Assembly: GCA_036426205.1 (NCBI GenBank)
Contig: CM071570.1
Coordinates: 53,837,087-53,901,086 of the forward strand
DNA length: 64,000 bases
Direction: 5' to 3'
From: Ascaphus truei
Lineage: Eukaryota > Chordata > Amphibia > Anura > Ascaphidae
Below, piece by piece: positions 33,302-44,054 of this stretch. A program made the translations under genes and the position numbers. The notes below the pieces were generated by a model that was given only the letters and a program-made list of their open reading frames with translations, made no database searches and had not been told where the DNA came from. Positions within the stretch are counted from its first letter, which is position 1. Each line of letters starts with the position of its first letter.

Positions 33302-33485
33302 AGAATAAGCTAGGAGAGGTTTTTGACAATGAACACTCGTGTTGTCTGACTCAATTACTTTCCCCTCCGAGCGCTCGTATTCTTTTCCAGTACAGCACCT
33401 TAGGAGTGGTAAAGGCCTCTCTAGAGGGTCTTCCGAGTTGAAGGGGACGGTTCCTACTTATGGTGAAGTAGAGGATAAATGTACA
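33302..33485 (+). repeat. 3' LTR end of the retrovirus-like element
   Basis: Near-identical to 29571-29756 (AATAAGCTAGGAGAGG through to TGTACA). The sequence upstream (about 33000-33300) does not match the U3-like part of the 5' LTR. A purine tract (AATAAGAGGGGA) at about 32989 might be the polypurine tract. Confidence 0.75.
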
Positions 33486-33490
33486 TTTTC

Positions 33491-33690
33491 TTTAGAACTG
33501 GTGGATGAAAACTTGTGGCTATCAACATATTATTCCTATCTGTTGGTTTCTTATAAAGGTTCAACATTAACCTTTCATCTTTTTTTAACTAGCATTACAT
33601 TTAGATAGTGTATCTTTGTACTGCTTGATTCACAGGTATATTTAATTGTCTCACGAATTCCATTTGCATTCTGCATAGTTTTATTCAATT
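33491..33690 (-). pseudogene. Penelope-like element 2, RT middle part
   Basis: The minus strand shows IKYTCESSSTKIHYLNVMLV and, after a frameshift, KKPTDRNNM and SFHPPVL. This is the Penelope RT segment between the catalytic box and the thumb. The catalytic YxDD part is not present, so the copy is truncated here. Its frame continues exactly into 29222 when the insert and one copy of the 5-bp duplication are removed. Confidence 0.82.
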
Positions 33691-33698
33691 CTTCCTTA

Positions 33699-34016
33699 GG
33701 CCGTGCTTATAGTACCGGTGACGGCGACGCGACCGATGACATCACCGTCGCCACTAGTGAAAGTAAGAATGTATTTTTAAACTACGTCGCTGGCGACAAG
33801 GCCAGTGACATCACGAAGTAGGCTGGCTGCTCTCTCTGATTGGTTTAGAGACAGTCACATGTGGCGACTGTCTCTAAAAAATCAAATTTACATGGCATCC
33901 AAATTTTTGGTCGCTCTGTCGCCCCGTCGCGCTTACTATAAGCGCTTGCGACGGAGTCAATGGATTTGTTTTGGAGCGACATCGTGTTGCCGTCGCCAGG
34001 CACTATAAGCACAGCC
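33699..34016. mobile_element. Harbinger-type MITE, clean copy
   Basis: The terminal inverted repeat GGCCGTGCTTATAGT matches the complement of the right end (GGCTGTGCTTATAGT) and extends imperfectly to about 35 bases. TTA flanks both sides (33696-33698 and 34017-34019). At 318 bp it has no coding capacity. TTA duplications and GG-starting ends are typical of PIF/Harbinger. Confidence 0.9.
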
Positions 34017-34625
34017 TTAGTCCTCTTCCATAGCATAGTCTATTCCAAAATGTTACCACTACAATATTTTACATCCTGTGAGTGTGCTAAGGTGAACTTT
34101 TCTATATTTAAACTAGGTGTAGCAGTGAAGCTGATGCAGAATGGTTGACACACATTCCTTGTCAAGCACACGTACTCTATTTAATTAATAGTTATTGTAC
34201 GTGTTTCCTAGCTCGATGTAGGAATGTGCATAGCATTTATTTGATTGTTGACAGAATAAAATGTGCTCACTGTAGACAGTGTTACATTTTTTATTGCAAA
34301 GCTGATGTAGCTCTGATTGGAATTTTTAACGATTAATTAATCTGCCTGCGGGTTTTTTACATTTCCTACGATGGATTAATCCATTGTACATTTATCTTAC
34401 ATTACAACGACAGATTAGAAATAAAAACGATCCGCAAAATGGATTTACGTTAAAACCGGCAGTGGCGTTATTTTAAAGCCGCATAACCGAGCCACATAGA
34501 GGGATTTTAATTAATTGGCACGGATGGAAGTTGGAGCAATACGCATACGAATTTTACCCAACAGAACACATTTTGAGTGGAAAGCCTGGGAAATTCCAGG
34601 AAACATATTTGGACTGGTTTGCCAT

Positions 34626-35304
34626 TGTGACAGTGGGGGGTAAATGTGATTGCATTTAATAAAGGTCAAGCCCTATATTACCTGTACTTGTCAATAATAC
34701 AGTTGTATTATGTTATGTGTATGTATATCTATGTATTATGTTTTAGCCTGGTTCCAGCACGTCAGGGACCAGCGGTTCATTTTGGTTTCAGGAGTACTGT
34801 TGCAAAAGCTGTCTGTGACCTTTCCCTGTAACATTTTTCATGTAACTAATTTTATGTTGCATTTCAACCCAGGGTTGGGGCACATTGACAGCACCTGGCC
34901 CTGAATGTTGCAATGTTGTGGGTTAGTGTGTAAAAAGGTAGGGAGGGAGACCCCTAGTTAGCTGAAGGAGTTGCAGCAGCTGTTAACCTGGGCTTTTAGC
35001 TGCAGCTCAAGTTTGATGTTCCAGTGGGGATTCCAGCTGAAGTGTCAACTCCAGTGCTGGTGCCAGGCCTGGAGTCCTGTTCCATAGGACACTGCAGGGA
35101 AGAAGGAACCAGGGGAAATCTCTGCATGGGGGTCCCTGAAACTAGCTCTGCAGGGTATCCCCAGTTTTCCCCGGTTGAGTATGTGTTATCCGTTTATCTG
35201 TATAGTTGTGAATATTTCTCTTTCCAATAAATACATTTTATAAACTCTTGTGTTTCTGTCTGGCGAGTTGATCCATGGTGTGACAGTCCTGGTCTCCCGT
35301 GACA
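34626..35304 (+). mobile_element. Solo LTR with 5-bp target duplication GCCAT
   Basis: Starts TGTGACAG and ends CGTGACA, flanked by GCCAT at 34621-34625 and 35305-35309. A polyadenylation signal (CCAATAAATAC) near 35224 sets the plus orientation, followed by a GTGTTTCTGTCTGGCGAG U5-like end. No internal coding region remains. The family is unknown; the TGTGACAG start resembles the sequence at 58408. Confidence 0.88.
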
Positions 35305-35385
35305 GCCATCTTTAGCTGTAAACAACATCACCCTAGAGAGACTTGTGCAATATACTGAGAAATAGGACTTGACCGATAGGACTTA

Positions 35386-35688
35386 GGCTGCGGCCCCGCT
35401 GGCGCTGACCGCGCGGTGCTTGCCGCTTTTAGTTACACAAATCTTTATGTGCAAGTCCCCACTCACGCGGTGTGCGCGGGCACGCACGCACGCACGCTCG
35501 CTCAAGCTTGGCACTTGAGTAAACAAAAAAATGTACATTTAAAGCGTGCTCAATTTGCCCGTAGCGCCCCCCCCCCACCCCCATGCGTGCTTGCGAAATA
35601 GCAAGGACGCCCGGCGTTCATGCTTGGAAAGCTGGTGACGTCACTACTCTCAAGCATGAACGCGGTCAGCGCCAGGGGGGCCAAAGCC
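35386..35688. mobile_element. Harbinger-type MITE
   Basis: GGCTGCGGCCCCGCTGGCGC at the left pairs with GCGCCAGGGGGGCCAAAGCC at the right, extending to about 28 bases. TTA flanks both sides (35383-35385 and 35689-35691). It contains a GGTGACGTCAC motif near 35632. Confidence 0.88.
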
Positions 35689-35691
35689 TTA

Positions 35692-37811
35692 AACCTACTT
35701 TAATCCAATCTACCATCTGTACTTTATTATATTTTAGTGTAATACGGCCGCCTTTGATACCTCTGCCATATGTTATCCCTTTGCCAGTGATTAAAGATGG
35801 GTGAATTTGTTCTGTGTTTTTAAGGCAACGCGGATTGTCTTGTTCCTTTGGGCTGCAGATTTCTGCGGATCAGTCTCAAAAAGTTAAATGCACCATTTTT
35901 TTTTCTATCATTGATTAAATCCGAGAGGGTGGGGGGGAGAGAGAAATGTAAACTGAGTACAGATTTTTAACACTCAGACAGTGGATTATTAATCCGCTGT
36001 GTGGATTTCGGATTCAATATGGAACCTGAGTACGGATTCTCAAACATCTGCCTGGATTGTATCCAATGGCAAATTAGCATTTATCCTCTAGGATTCTTTA
36101 GTACACAATTCGCAGGCGGATTTTGGTGAGGGGATCAGATTTGGTCTAAAAGAAATCTGTGGAAATATGGGGAAGGGATTTGGACCAGTTCACCCATTTG
36201 CCATTAGAGATGTGCAACAATTTCACTGAAGTTCACGAGTCAGGTGAGATTTGCGTTTTTGTGGGGATGAAAATTGCAAGCTTGACAAACAAATTTGGTA
36301 AGCATTAAAAGTCAATTTGCAAGGTCATACGGCCCTTTATTTACTGCCATTTACGTTCAATTTTGGCAAAGGTGTAGAAATGTAGGCACAATTCACAAAA
36401 TTGCCAACATTTTGCACAGGTTTAAAACATTTTTGGAAAAAGCAAAAGAAATGAAAAAAAATATTCAAACAATGTGGCAAAGTAAATTTGAAGATATTTG
36501 TACATCAGTGACTCACAAACTATCCCAGGTTTATTTTTCTTAAATGCCCTTCAAAATAGAATATCTGAAATATTGAATTGGTTAATGAATTGTACAGTAG
36601 GTTCGAGAGAATATTAAGCGTACAAAGTATTCCTTTTTCTCCTCAAGGAGTGGGATAGAGTAATACAGAGTAGGATTCCTTGTCTTTGAATAATTTAACC
36701 TTTTGAAAAATACCGGTATGTACATTTCAAATATTGAAGCATGGGCAGCTTGCTCGAAGGACTAGTGTCTGTGGTCATCTATGACCTTTAATTGAAGTAG
36801 AATACAATTGATTAGTTGTTAATCAACTAAGGATCAAAGAAAAAATGTTTACTTTATGTTCTTTTGACTTGGTTTCTTTAAGGGAGTTAAGAATGATATT
36901 GAACTGAATATAACCAGGCTGCAAATGTACTCTTTTTATTAAAAACGTATTTCATAAAATAGAGACAACATATTCTGAGTGGACCTTTGTTTCTAGTTTT
37001 GTTTTATCACACCTTATTACTTTATTTTAGAGGTTCAGCATTAAAACCATCGATAATGTACTGTAAGAGAAGTCTATTTGCAAAAGGTGTGCATTATAGT
37101 GTCAATAGAAAATAATTGAACTGAAAGGTGATTGATGGCACAGCTATGTGACACAATGCAATGTTCCTTCTGAGTGTTTGTTGGCAGGGGGTTTGCAGTT
37201 AGTAGCGATGGGCTTTGTCTCCAGAATACAGAAGCTAATGTCACCTCTAGGGCTCACATGCTGATTCAAGTGGACCACTTTGTTTCTGATTTTTCATTAG
37301 CATTCCCCTCTCTCAGTAAATTCAACCCTTTGTCACTGAAATATTTATTTGTAAAATTTCAAACATGTCTGTGGTGATGCTCAGCAAATTTTGTAAGCTC
37401 CATTATCACACCGTCTTCTGGGAAAGCATTAATAAGAAAGCGGGGTCTATTTATCAGAGTTTCCCAGCTCCAAACCTTGGCCAACGAGTGCAAAAAAACA
37501 GCATCAAATTCCTGATACAAAAGGGATCTAATTTAAATCAAAGTCTTGGCTGTATTGTTTCACCAGTTTTTCCTCTGTTTTGCCGCAATAAGACTTCCAT
37601 AAAAGACCCCATGTAAGTATAGCAGGGTCCCCCCGGTCTCCGGTTGTTCCCGCTTACCTCCGCTACAGCGGGGAAATGCAGGGACTGTTGAGGGAGCTGC
37701 AGGGGGGAGCGCATCGCCGGAGGCTACGGAGGCCAATTCTTACTGTCGAATACAAGCAGCTCTTCGTTTTGCTTTTCATTTGAATATGATAAGGAAATGT
37801 ACTAATGTTAA
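35692..37811. other. No gene seen
   Basis: AT-rich sequence with only short chance frames. No element ends recognised. Confidence 0.5.
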
Positions 37812-38673
37812 TGTAACGGATTTTCTGGCCTAGCCTGACCCACCCAATCTCACATTGGCCCCTGTGGTCTAACCAGTCCCCATTACATGGTCGTGTCTGG
37901 TGGTGCACCTGTTGGCAACAGGACTCCTGAGTCTCCCGCATGATGTTGTGTGGGTATTGCCAACCCAGACAGGCAGCTTGAGGTAGTGTGCATGAGTCCT
38001 ACCTATATCCAGTGCAGCGCCTCCACCTCATCAGGATCCCTGCGTCCGCATGGGGATAGTTCTGATGAGGAACTCCTTCTTGGTGGTGTCTTCACCTGCT
38101 GAGTAATTCCAGACTCACACAGTGAAGTGTCTTTATTCAAGGTCATTCTTTATTGCTTGATGTGGGCTAGCTGCCCCTCGCAGTAAGTCACTTAGCCACA
38201 CATTGCACCGTGTGCTCCTTTCAAAGGTACACCCTCCCAATGGAGCGGGATCCCCTCTCCCCTTAGGGAGATCACCCCTGTGCCAGGTCCCTGGACACAG
38301 TACCGTGTACACAGCTTGCTGCTGATTTATCAGCCACTAGTTACAGCACTAGCGCCCTCTGTCCCTAGTTACAGCACTAGTTACACTAGTTACAGGACTA
38401 GCGCCCTCTGTCCCCAGATCTCAACGCAGACCTGCTCCTTACTCCAACACACTAACTTTGAACAGTGCTGTGCCTTATATCTCCAGGGGGCGGGCACAAC
38501 TCTGATGTCACTAACGGTGGACTCAGAGTATGTAGCCACTCCCATCCACACATAGGACACCTCACCAGGGTGTGAGGGCAAACCTCCATGATTACTGCTG
38601 GCATCCCTGTTACTTACCAGGACTTACTGCCAGCAGGAGAGGAAACTGCAGTCCATTTTACAACATGGCTACA
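37812..38673 (-). repeat. 3' LTR of the RT-less element
   Basis: TGTAACGG ... GGCTACA on the plus strand. It is 862 bp, longer than its partner because of extra copies of a GTTACAGCACTAG-type unit. Confidence 0.9.
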
Positions 38674-38687
38674 TTCTCCCCCTGGTG
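38674..38687 (-). other. Polypurine tract
   Basis: Minus strand CACCAGGGGGAGAA directly before the 3' LTR start TGTAGCC. Primes plus-strand synthesis in LTR elements. Confidence 0.75.
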
Positions 38688-38853
38688 AATCCCAACGACC
38701 CGTCTGGGACCTAAATTTGTTGTACCTTCTCCGGGAAGCACTGAAAAATGGAACACATAATTGATAACACGTTTGAACTTCACAGTAACGGTATCGCACC
38801 AAGCACGCCCGGACCAGCAGGCACTAACCCGCACAACATCTGTCCTGTACTTC

Positions 38854-40962
38854 CTAGTAATAGTGACGTGGGTCGGGCTTCTTAACCTCCCGTCCCCACA
38901 TATCCAGGACCATGACGTAGTACTCACGAGGTAGCCCATTTTCTGGTCTGTATACTACCTTATGCTTGTAAATGTTCCGCCCTATGCTCCATACCCGCAT
39001 AAGCTGTGCGATCCTCTCCTCGGCCTTGCGCCCAGCAATGGCGCCACCCTTATTAACCATATATAACTCTATGGTTTCGCGCAACCACCTATCCCTGTTG
39101 TCCTCAATTTCCTGCATGAGCGGTTCAGGGACATACGGATACTCTAGGCCATGAGAGTTTTTATACTTCGTGATAATGGCCCTCTCCGCTCTACTTACGC
39201 GGGTCAAATTGGCATTGCCTGCTTTCCCAGGTAACACCCATGATAGGGGCTCTTCCGGTTCTACCGGATCTGTTAATCGACTGGAACCCATGGGCTCTAT
39301 GTTATGGTGGCGGATTTGGTACCACCGCTCCTGCATTTCCCTTTTCCGCTCTTCCGCCGTAAACTCCCCACGAGCCCACCAGTAGTCAACCACATCCTCT
39401 CTCTCTAGTAGGAACCGAGTACGGTCCAACCAGCCTACATAACCCTCGAATAAGGGGGCCCACCACCGGGTCTCCCTAAACTCTTCAGAGGCAGATTCTA
39501 TGGAGTCCCCTTCCTCTTGCTCTCCCCAGGAGGACACCACAGATCTCTCGGTAGATCGTGAATTAGGCCGCCCCATACGCTTGGGCCTTTTTTCTAGCAT
39601 TACGCTTATCACGCTAGGGCACCCACTAGAAATGGACACTTCCCGTGAATAACCCCCACCCAACGACCCATCATCCGACGTGAAACCCCCCAGTCTCTCC
39701 CCAGTCCATTCTTCGGAGGTACCCTGGGACCCTCCGGACAATCCCAGATTTGACGAGGACCCTCTGGAAAAAGTGACCGGGACTGGGGCTTTAGCTAAGG
39801 CGTGGGGTTGGGCATAGGGGCGGACTATGGGTATCTGCGGGGTTCCGACCCGCTCACTCCCACTACAGTGTCCAGAGTTACCGCAAGGGCTCTCCGCTGG
39901 TCGGGTCTCACCGCTCTCCTTTCTCGCCGCCTGCCAACTCCTCTTGGGAACAGGCGATGGGGAAGCACTCCCCGATCCACGATACGTAGTCGTCTCTCCA
40001 GCCGGTCTGCCATGCCCGCCGGAAGTGACGTCATCTACAAGGCTGGATGCTCCGCCATCTTTGGATGGGTCCCCAAGCGGGACCTCTTCCTCCACCACGA
40101 CATCCGGAAGTTCCGCTTGGTTCTGCCTCCCCGCCTGGGCCTGGTAATGCCTTTCCTCCGCCGAGGTCGCCGTCAGCGTCAGGTAAGAACAAGGACTGCT
40201 CTTACCGCTTCGTGGTTTGGGGGTGGATCGAACCTCACCACTGGACCCGCCGGTCCCTGGAATCGAAGGACTCCGTCTCTCGGTATTTCGCGGTACTGGT
40301 GACACCCGGCTCCGCTCATCGACAGCTCCGGTAAGTGGCACCTTTCTCCCGTTACCGCCACAGGAGGTTGATGGTTGGCAAACCACCACACCACCACACC
40401 GGACTTCCACCTTGCTTGAGGTCACCGGTCGGGGTGACCGTCGCTTAGTCTCTCGGCCGGTACACTGACCGCTAGCTTCTTTCTCCTCGGGCTCAGTTTT
40501 GGCAACCGGCCCCGATCCCCATTCTCCGGGATCTGCACCTTCCCTACACAGCGCACCGGGAAGCTCGGCTGACAGCGTAGCCGTATCTCTCACTGCTTCG
40601 ACGGCCTGGTAGGGCACGAAAGTAGGCATGGGCCACATGTACTGGAGGCCACAGTGCGGGCAGCGTGCCGCTGTACCCACGGTATCACGGGGTAATCTGC
40701 ACTGCAAGCAGAGACACGCCACTGTCTCAGTGCCCACCACCCCAATCACCAGGAAGCCTCCTGGTGCCGAATAGGGTTGGCTGGAGACCATGGTATTTTC
40801 TTCCGGCTTACAGGCCATAGTCACGATAGGAGGTACTCGCAGCGGCTCCTCATGACTGACGAGCAGGGGGTTGGATTGCCAACCACTCCCTTGACTAGCT
40901 CCACCCTCATCTGACAAAGTTGGAAACCACCCCCACTTGTGGAGATTATGGGAGGGTCCCAC
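38854..40962 (-). CDS. 702-codon ORF of the RT-less element, zinc-ribbon-like N-terminus
   Basis: The longest open frame in the window. Near residues 85-104 it has CLQC-x12-CPHC, a possible zinc ribbon. The middle (about 120-490) is low in order, rich in Ser, Gly, Pro and charged residues. The C-terminal 200 residues look folded, with many Trp and Arg (RWWAPLFEGYVGWLDRTRF, DVVDYWWARGEF, ERWYQIRHHNIEPMG) and a last segment LPREYYVMVLDMWGREVKK. No RT, protease or integrase motif is seen. I do not recognise the family. The first Met is at 40962; Met at residue 49 is an alternative. A role in packaging or nucleic-acid binding is a guess from the zinc motif and position. Confidence 0.7.
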   Translation of the reverse strand: MGPSHNLHKWGWFPTLSDEGGASQGSGWQSNPLLVSHEEPLRVPPIVTMACKPEENTMVSSQPYSAPGGFLVIGVVGTETVACLCLQCRLPRDTVGTAARCPHCGLQYMWPMPTFVPYQAVEAVRDTATLSAELPGALCREGADPGEWGSGPVAKTEPEEKEASGQCTGRETKRRSPRPVTSSKVEVRCGGVVVCQPSTSCGGNGRKVPLTGAVDERSRVSPVPRNTERRSPSIPGTGGSSGEVRSTPKPRSGKSSPCSYLTLTATSAEERHYQAQAGRQNQAELPDVVVEEEVPLGDPSKDGGASSLVDDVTSGGHGRPAGETTTYRGSGSASPSPVPKRSWQAARKESGETRPAESPCGNSGHCSGSERVGTPQIPIVRPYAQPHALAKAPVPVTFSRGSSSNLGLSGGSQGTSEEWTGERLGGFTSDDGSLGGGYSREVSISSGCPSVISVMLEKRPKRMGRPNSRSTERSVVSSWGEQEEGDSIESASEEFRETRWWAPLFEGYVGWLDRTRFLLEREDVVDYWWARGEFTAEERKREMQERWYQIRHHNIEPMGSSRLTDPVEPEEPLSWVLPGKAGNANLTRVSRAERAIITKYKNSHGLEYPYVPEPLMQEIEDNRDRWLRETIELYMVNKGGAIAGRKAEERIAQLMRVWSIGRNIYKHKVVYRPENGLPREYYVMVLDMWGREVKKPDPRHYY

Positions 40963-41540
40963 AGTCTTATAGGATGTCCCGGAATTAGGGCTGTACTTTT
41001 CACAGTCCGGGGGGGCGCGGCTTCAGGTTTCGCGCCAACACCCGAGCACCAATCCTTATTTGGCGCCATTCCCGGCCAAGTCTTCTCAGCCTCTTTATCC
41101 TTTCTTTCACAGGCAGCACCAATTACAGGGATTACATTCTGTAAGGGTGCGGCCGGCTCACCAGCTCCTCGCTCGGCAGGATCTGTTCCCACTGGGCACA
41201 GTTGGAAACCATTCCCCCTGGTTGAGATAAGGGGGAGGTCCCACAGGTTGATCGGTTGGCTCAGCACTGGGGCTGAGCCAGTCATTGTCCATGAGGGCGC
41301 GGCCTCAGGTTTCGCGCCATACCCCCCAGCAGGGTGGGGTTTTCCCATTGGCACCACTCCTGGCCAACTCTCTGCAAGTCCAGAATCTGCAGAATTCTCT
41401 GCACTTTCTCCACGCGGTCTCCCAGGGAAGCGGGAGCCGCCATTTTGGGTAGCACTGTCAGTCTCTTTGAGCGGTGAGGTAGCGTTTAACTGTTTGTATG
41501 CCGACTGACAGTCAATCTCATAATGTTCTCCACAAATCAC
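40821..41540 (-). CDS. Upstream ORF (239 codons) of the RT-less element
   Basis: First long minus-strand frame after the 5' LTR leader. It contains an internal duplication: a segment with WPGVVP, YGAKPEAAPSWT, LWDLPLISTRGNGFQLC recurs as WPGMAP, VGAKPEAAPPRT, LWDPPIISTSGGGFQLC. The same duplication is visible in the DNA (about 40918-41095 and 41199-41373). No known domain is recognised. It overlaps the 702-codon ORF by 142 bases in another frame, an arrangement like gag and its downstream frame in retroelements. Expression as a separate or frameshifted product is inference. Confidence 0.55.
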   Translation of the reverse strand: MICGEHYEIDCQSAYKQLNATSPLKETDSATQNGGSRFPGRPRGESAENSADSGLAESWPGVVPMGKPHPAGGYGAKPEAAPSWTMTGSAPVLSQPINLWDLPLISTRGNGFQLCPVGTDPAERGAGEPAAPLQNVIPVIGAACERKDKEAEKTWPGMAPNKDWCSGVGAKPEAAPPRTVKSTALIPGHPIRLWDPPIISTSGGGFQLCQMRVELVKGVVGNPTPCSSVMRSRCEYLLS

Positions 41541-42299
41541 GGTAATGTCCTCCTCAGTGTCCTCAGGGTCAGTACCCCTAGGTCCTAGGCAGGATCAAAA
41601 CGGCACGGCCCCAGCTTTCGAGCCACTCCACAACATGCTTGCAAAAGTTCCTTCTGCCGCTTGCTCTTCAGCAGAACGCACACCACGTGCGCTCCCTCCA
41701 TCTGCCTCCGTCCGCCATTTTGGACTTTCTGCACCTCCATTCTTGCGGTCGCCATTTCGTTGCTGTACTTGCGGTTATTGTACATGGAGCTCCTCTCTGC
41801 GGGGCAGCTACCACACCGGTACAATAAAGATTGCCTTGATGCACCACCTTGTGTACCTAATGTAGGCTGGACTCGTGTTGCACTACCTCAGGCTAGGCTC
41901 ACGCTCTCAGTGTCTGCTGTATCTCCTTCCTCCCAGTCTGTGCTCCCTTCGGTAAGTGGTCTGGAATGGGCTAGAGTACTCTGGCTCTTCCATGCAGTAC
42001 TTGGGTGTCTACCTACTGTTGGCTAGCCTAGCGCAGACCCTTTCCAGAATTCCTGACCTCGTTAACAGGCTATCCCTCCAGGCATCCTACCAACTAGCAC
42101 TGCCTCAAGGTGACTAGAACAGCTATAGCCCCTCCTAAACCTCCAACTCTTTTCAGGCCCCTAGGTCGTCCCTGCGAGCTGAATATACTCCATCAGCCCC
42201 CTGACTACTCCTAGGTCCGTCCCAACACAGCACAAAGTGGCAGCATACACTCTCCCTGTTTCCCAGTGTGCCTAGCAAAAGCCTGTCCTGTTGACAGGT

Positions 42300-42317
42300 A
42301 TCTCAGCAGCGCCTCCA
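42300..42317 (-). other. Primer-binding site
   Basis: On the minus strand TGGAGGCGCTGCTGAGAT lies two bases past the 5' LTR. It resembles the complement of a tRNA-Thr 3' end (15 of 18 by recall), so tRNA-Thr is a tentative primer. Confidence 0.6.
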
Positions 42318-42319
42318 AA

Positions 42320-43138
42320 TGTAACGGATTTTCTGGCCTAGCCTGACCCACCCAATCTCACATTGGCCCCTGTGGTCTAACCAGTCCCCATTACATGGTC
42401 GTGTCTGGTGGTGCACCTGTTGGCAACAGGACTCCTGAGTCTCCCGCATGATGTTGTGTGGGGATTGCCAACCCAGACAGGCAGCTGAGGTAGTGTGCAT
42501 GAGTCCTACCTATATCCAGTGCAGCGCCTCCACCTCATCAGGATCCCTGCGTCCGCATGGGGATGGTTCTGATGAGGAACTCCTTCTTGGTGGTGTCTTC
42601 ACCTGCTGAGTAATTCCAGACTCACACAGTGAAGTGTCTTTATTCAAGGTCATTCTTTATTGCTTGATGTGGGCTAGCTGCCCCTCGCAGTAAGTCACTT
42701 AGCCACACATTGCACCGTGTGCTCCTTTCAAAGGTACACCCTCCCAATGAAGTGGGATCCCCTCTCCCCTTAGAGAGATCACCCCTGTGCCAGGTCCCTG
42801 GACACAGTATCGTGTACACAGCTTGCTACTGATTTATCAGTATAGGGCCACTAGTTACAGCACTAGCGCCCTCTGTCCCCAGGTCTCAATGCAGACCTGC
42901 TCCTTACTCCAACACACTAACTTTGAACAGTGCTGTGCCTTATATCTCCAGGGGGCGGGCACATCTCTGATGTCACTAACGGTGGACTCAGAGTATGTAG
43001 CCACTCCCATCCACACATAGGACACCTCACCAGGGTGTGAGGGCAAACCTCCATGATTACTGCTGGCATCCCTGTTACTTACCAGGCCTTACTGCCAGCA
43101 GGAGAGGAAACTGCAGTCCATTTTACAGCATGGCTACA
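42320..43138 (-). repeat. 5' LTR of the RT-less element
   Basis: 819-bp partner of 37812-38673 with the same ends. Would hold the promoter for the minus-strand transcript. Confidence 0.9.
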
Positions 43139-43142
43139 TTAA

Positions 43143-44054
43143 TAAACTGTATTTTTAGGGTGAGCGTTTGTGGTCTGTTATTTTCTTTCTTTTATTATGT
43201 ACTTGTGAAGAAAGCATTTCAGTTGCTATTACACAAATATGTTGAAATGTCTTCTGTGGAGTCTATTTATCATGCTCCCCTGCAGCAAAAAACTGTACCA
43301 TACATTATATATGAAATAAATTAATCACAATGAAAGCAGGGTGGGTGCAGAGTTTTGAAGCACTATCACGCCATCTTTGCAAGAGAAAGATTTAGAAAAA
43401 CGACTGATAGTACAACCTACTGTACTAAAAGCTGTCTGGTGCAATGGAGAGTATAAGTCAATGTGAGATTAGTAAGTGCGGATCTATAAAGTGTTTTTAT
43501 ATTGGGGTAAAAGCAGTTTTTAAAAAAAATGCACCAGATTGATTAACATAACATATCCCATAGCTTTCAATGGGATTCCTTTTCTTTAATAAACATGATG
43601 TTGCACGCTTAATAGTTGTTATGGGCAGATATGAATAGGTTAAAGCACTGGGAAACTTGCTGAAATGCAAGGTACCCTTAGGAAATGAGCTTATATTAGT
43701 ATCTAACACTGGTGGAGGATTGGTGCCACTGGCAGAGCTCTGCAGGATGGAGGCGCTGCAGCATCCTGAAAGCCTGTCCTGTCGTCTGACTCCCTCTACC
43801 ATCTGCGGAGACTCAGACCTCCTGAGACCCAACAGGTATGCACCACCGCACCACAAACACACTATAGACCAGCAGATCTCCCTTAGGGGGAGGGGGGATA
43901 TAGGTGTTATATAATTAAAATCCAATGAGCACATTAGTTCAACAAGGGAATACGTAGCTAGAGAACAACAGAAATTATAGTAAAGTGCACAGTGGGATTC
44001 CAAATGAAAAGCTGGGAGTGGAGAGGAAGACATATCATTAAAGTACAACAGAAC
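43143..44054. other. No gene seen
   Basis: The 189-codon minus-strand frame at 43497-44066 has no recognisable domain and is treated as chance. Confidence 0.5.

Larger units (their letters stand above)
29228..33485 (+). mobile_element. Retrovirus-like LTR element inserted in PLE 2
   Basis: Flanked by CTTTC (29223-29227) and TTTTC (33486-33490), a 5-bp duplication with one change. It starts TGATCATG and ends ATGTACA. It has a primer-binding site and a gag zinc-knuckle remnant but no recognisable pol or env. Its two ends share only the last 180-190 bases. A small antisense LINE scrap resembling 3861-3925 lies at 31763-31835, and a (GA)n run at 31408-31465. It is an old, largely gutted copy; the class is not decided. 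Confidence 0.78.
37812..43138 (-). mobile_element. Complete LTR element without reverse transcriptase
   Basis: Two long terminal repeats (37812-38673 and 42320-43138) in direct orientation bound a 3.6-kb interior. TTAA flanks both sides (37808-37811 and 43139-43142). Minus-strand order: LTR starting TGTAGCC, primer-binding site, two overlapping ORFs of 239 and 702 codons, purine tract, LTR. No RT, integrase or protease motif is present in any frame, so it must borrow enzymes. The LTRs are similar enough (mainly one indel around 38345-38400) to suggest a fairly recent insertion. Relatives: 5569-6692 and 1-1726. Confidence 0.88.

Noticed and set aside
39802..40468. Plus-strand frames up to 166 codons
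   Set aside because: Shadows of the 702-codon minus-strand ORF in GC-rich sequence.
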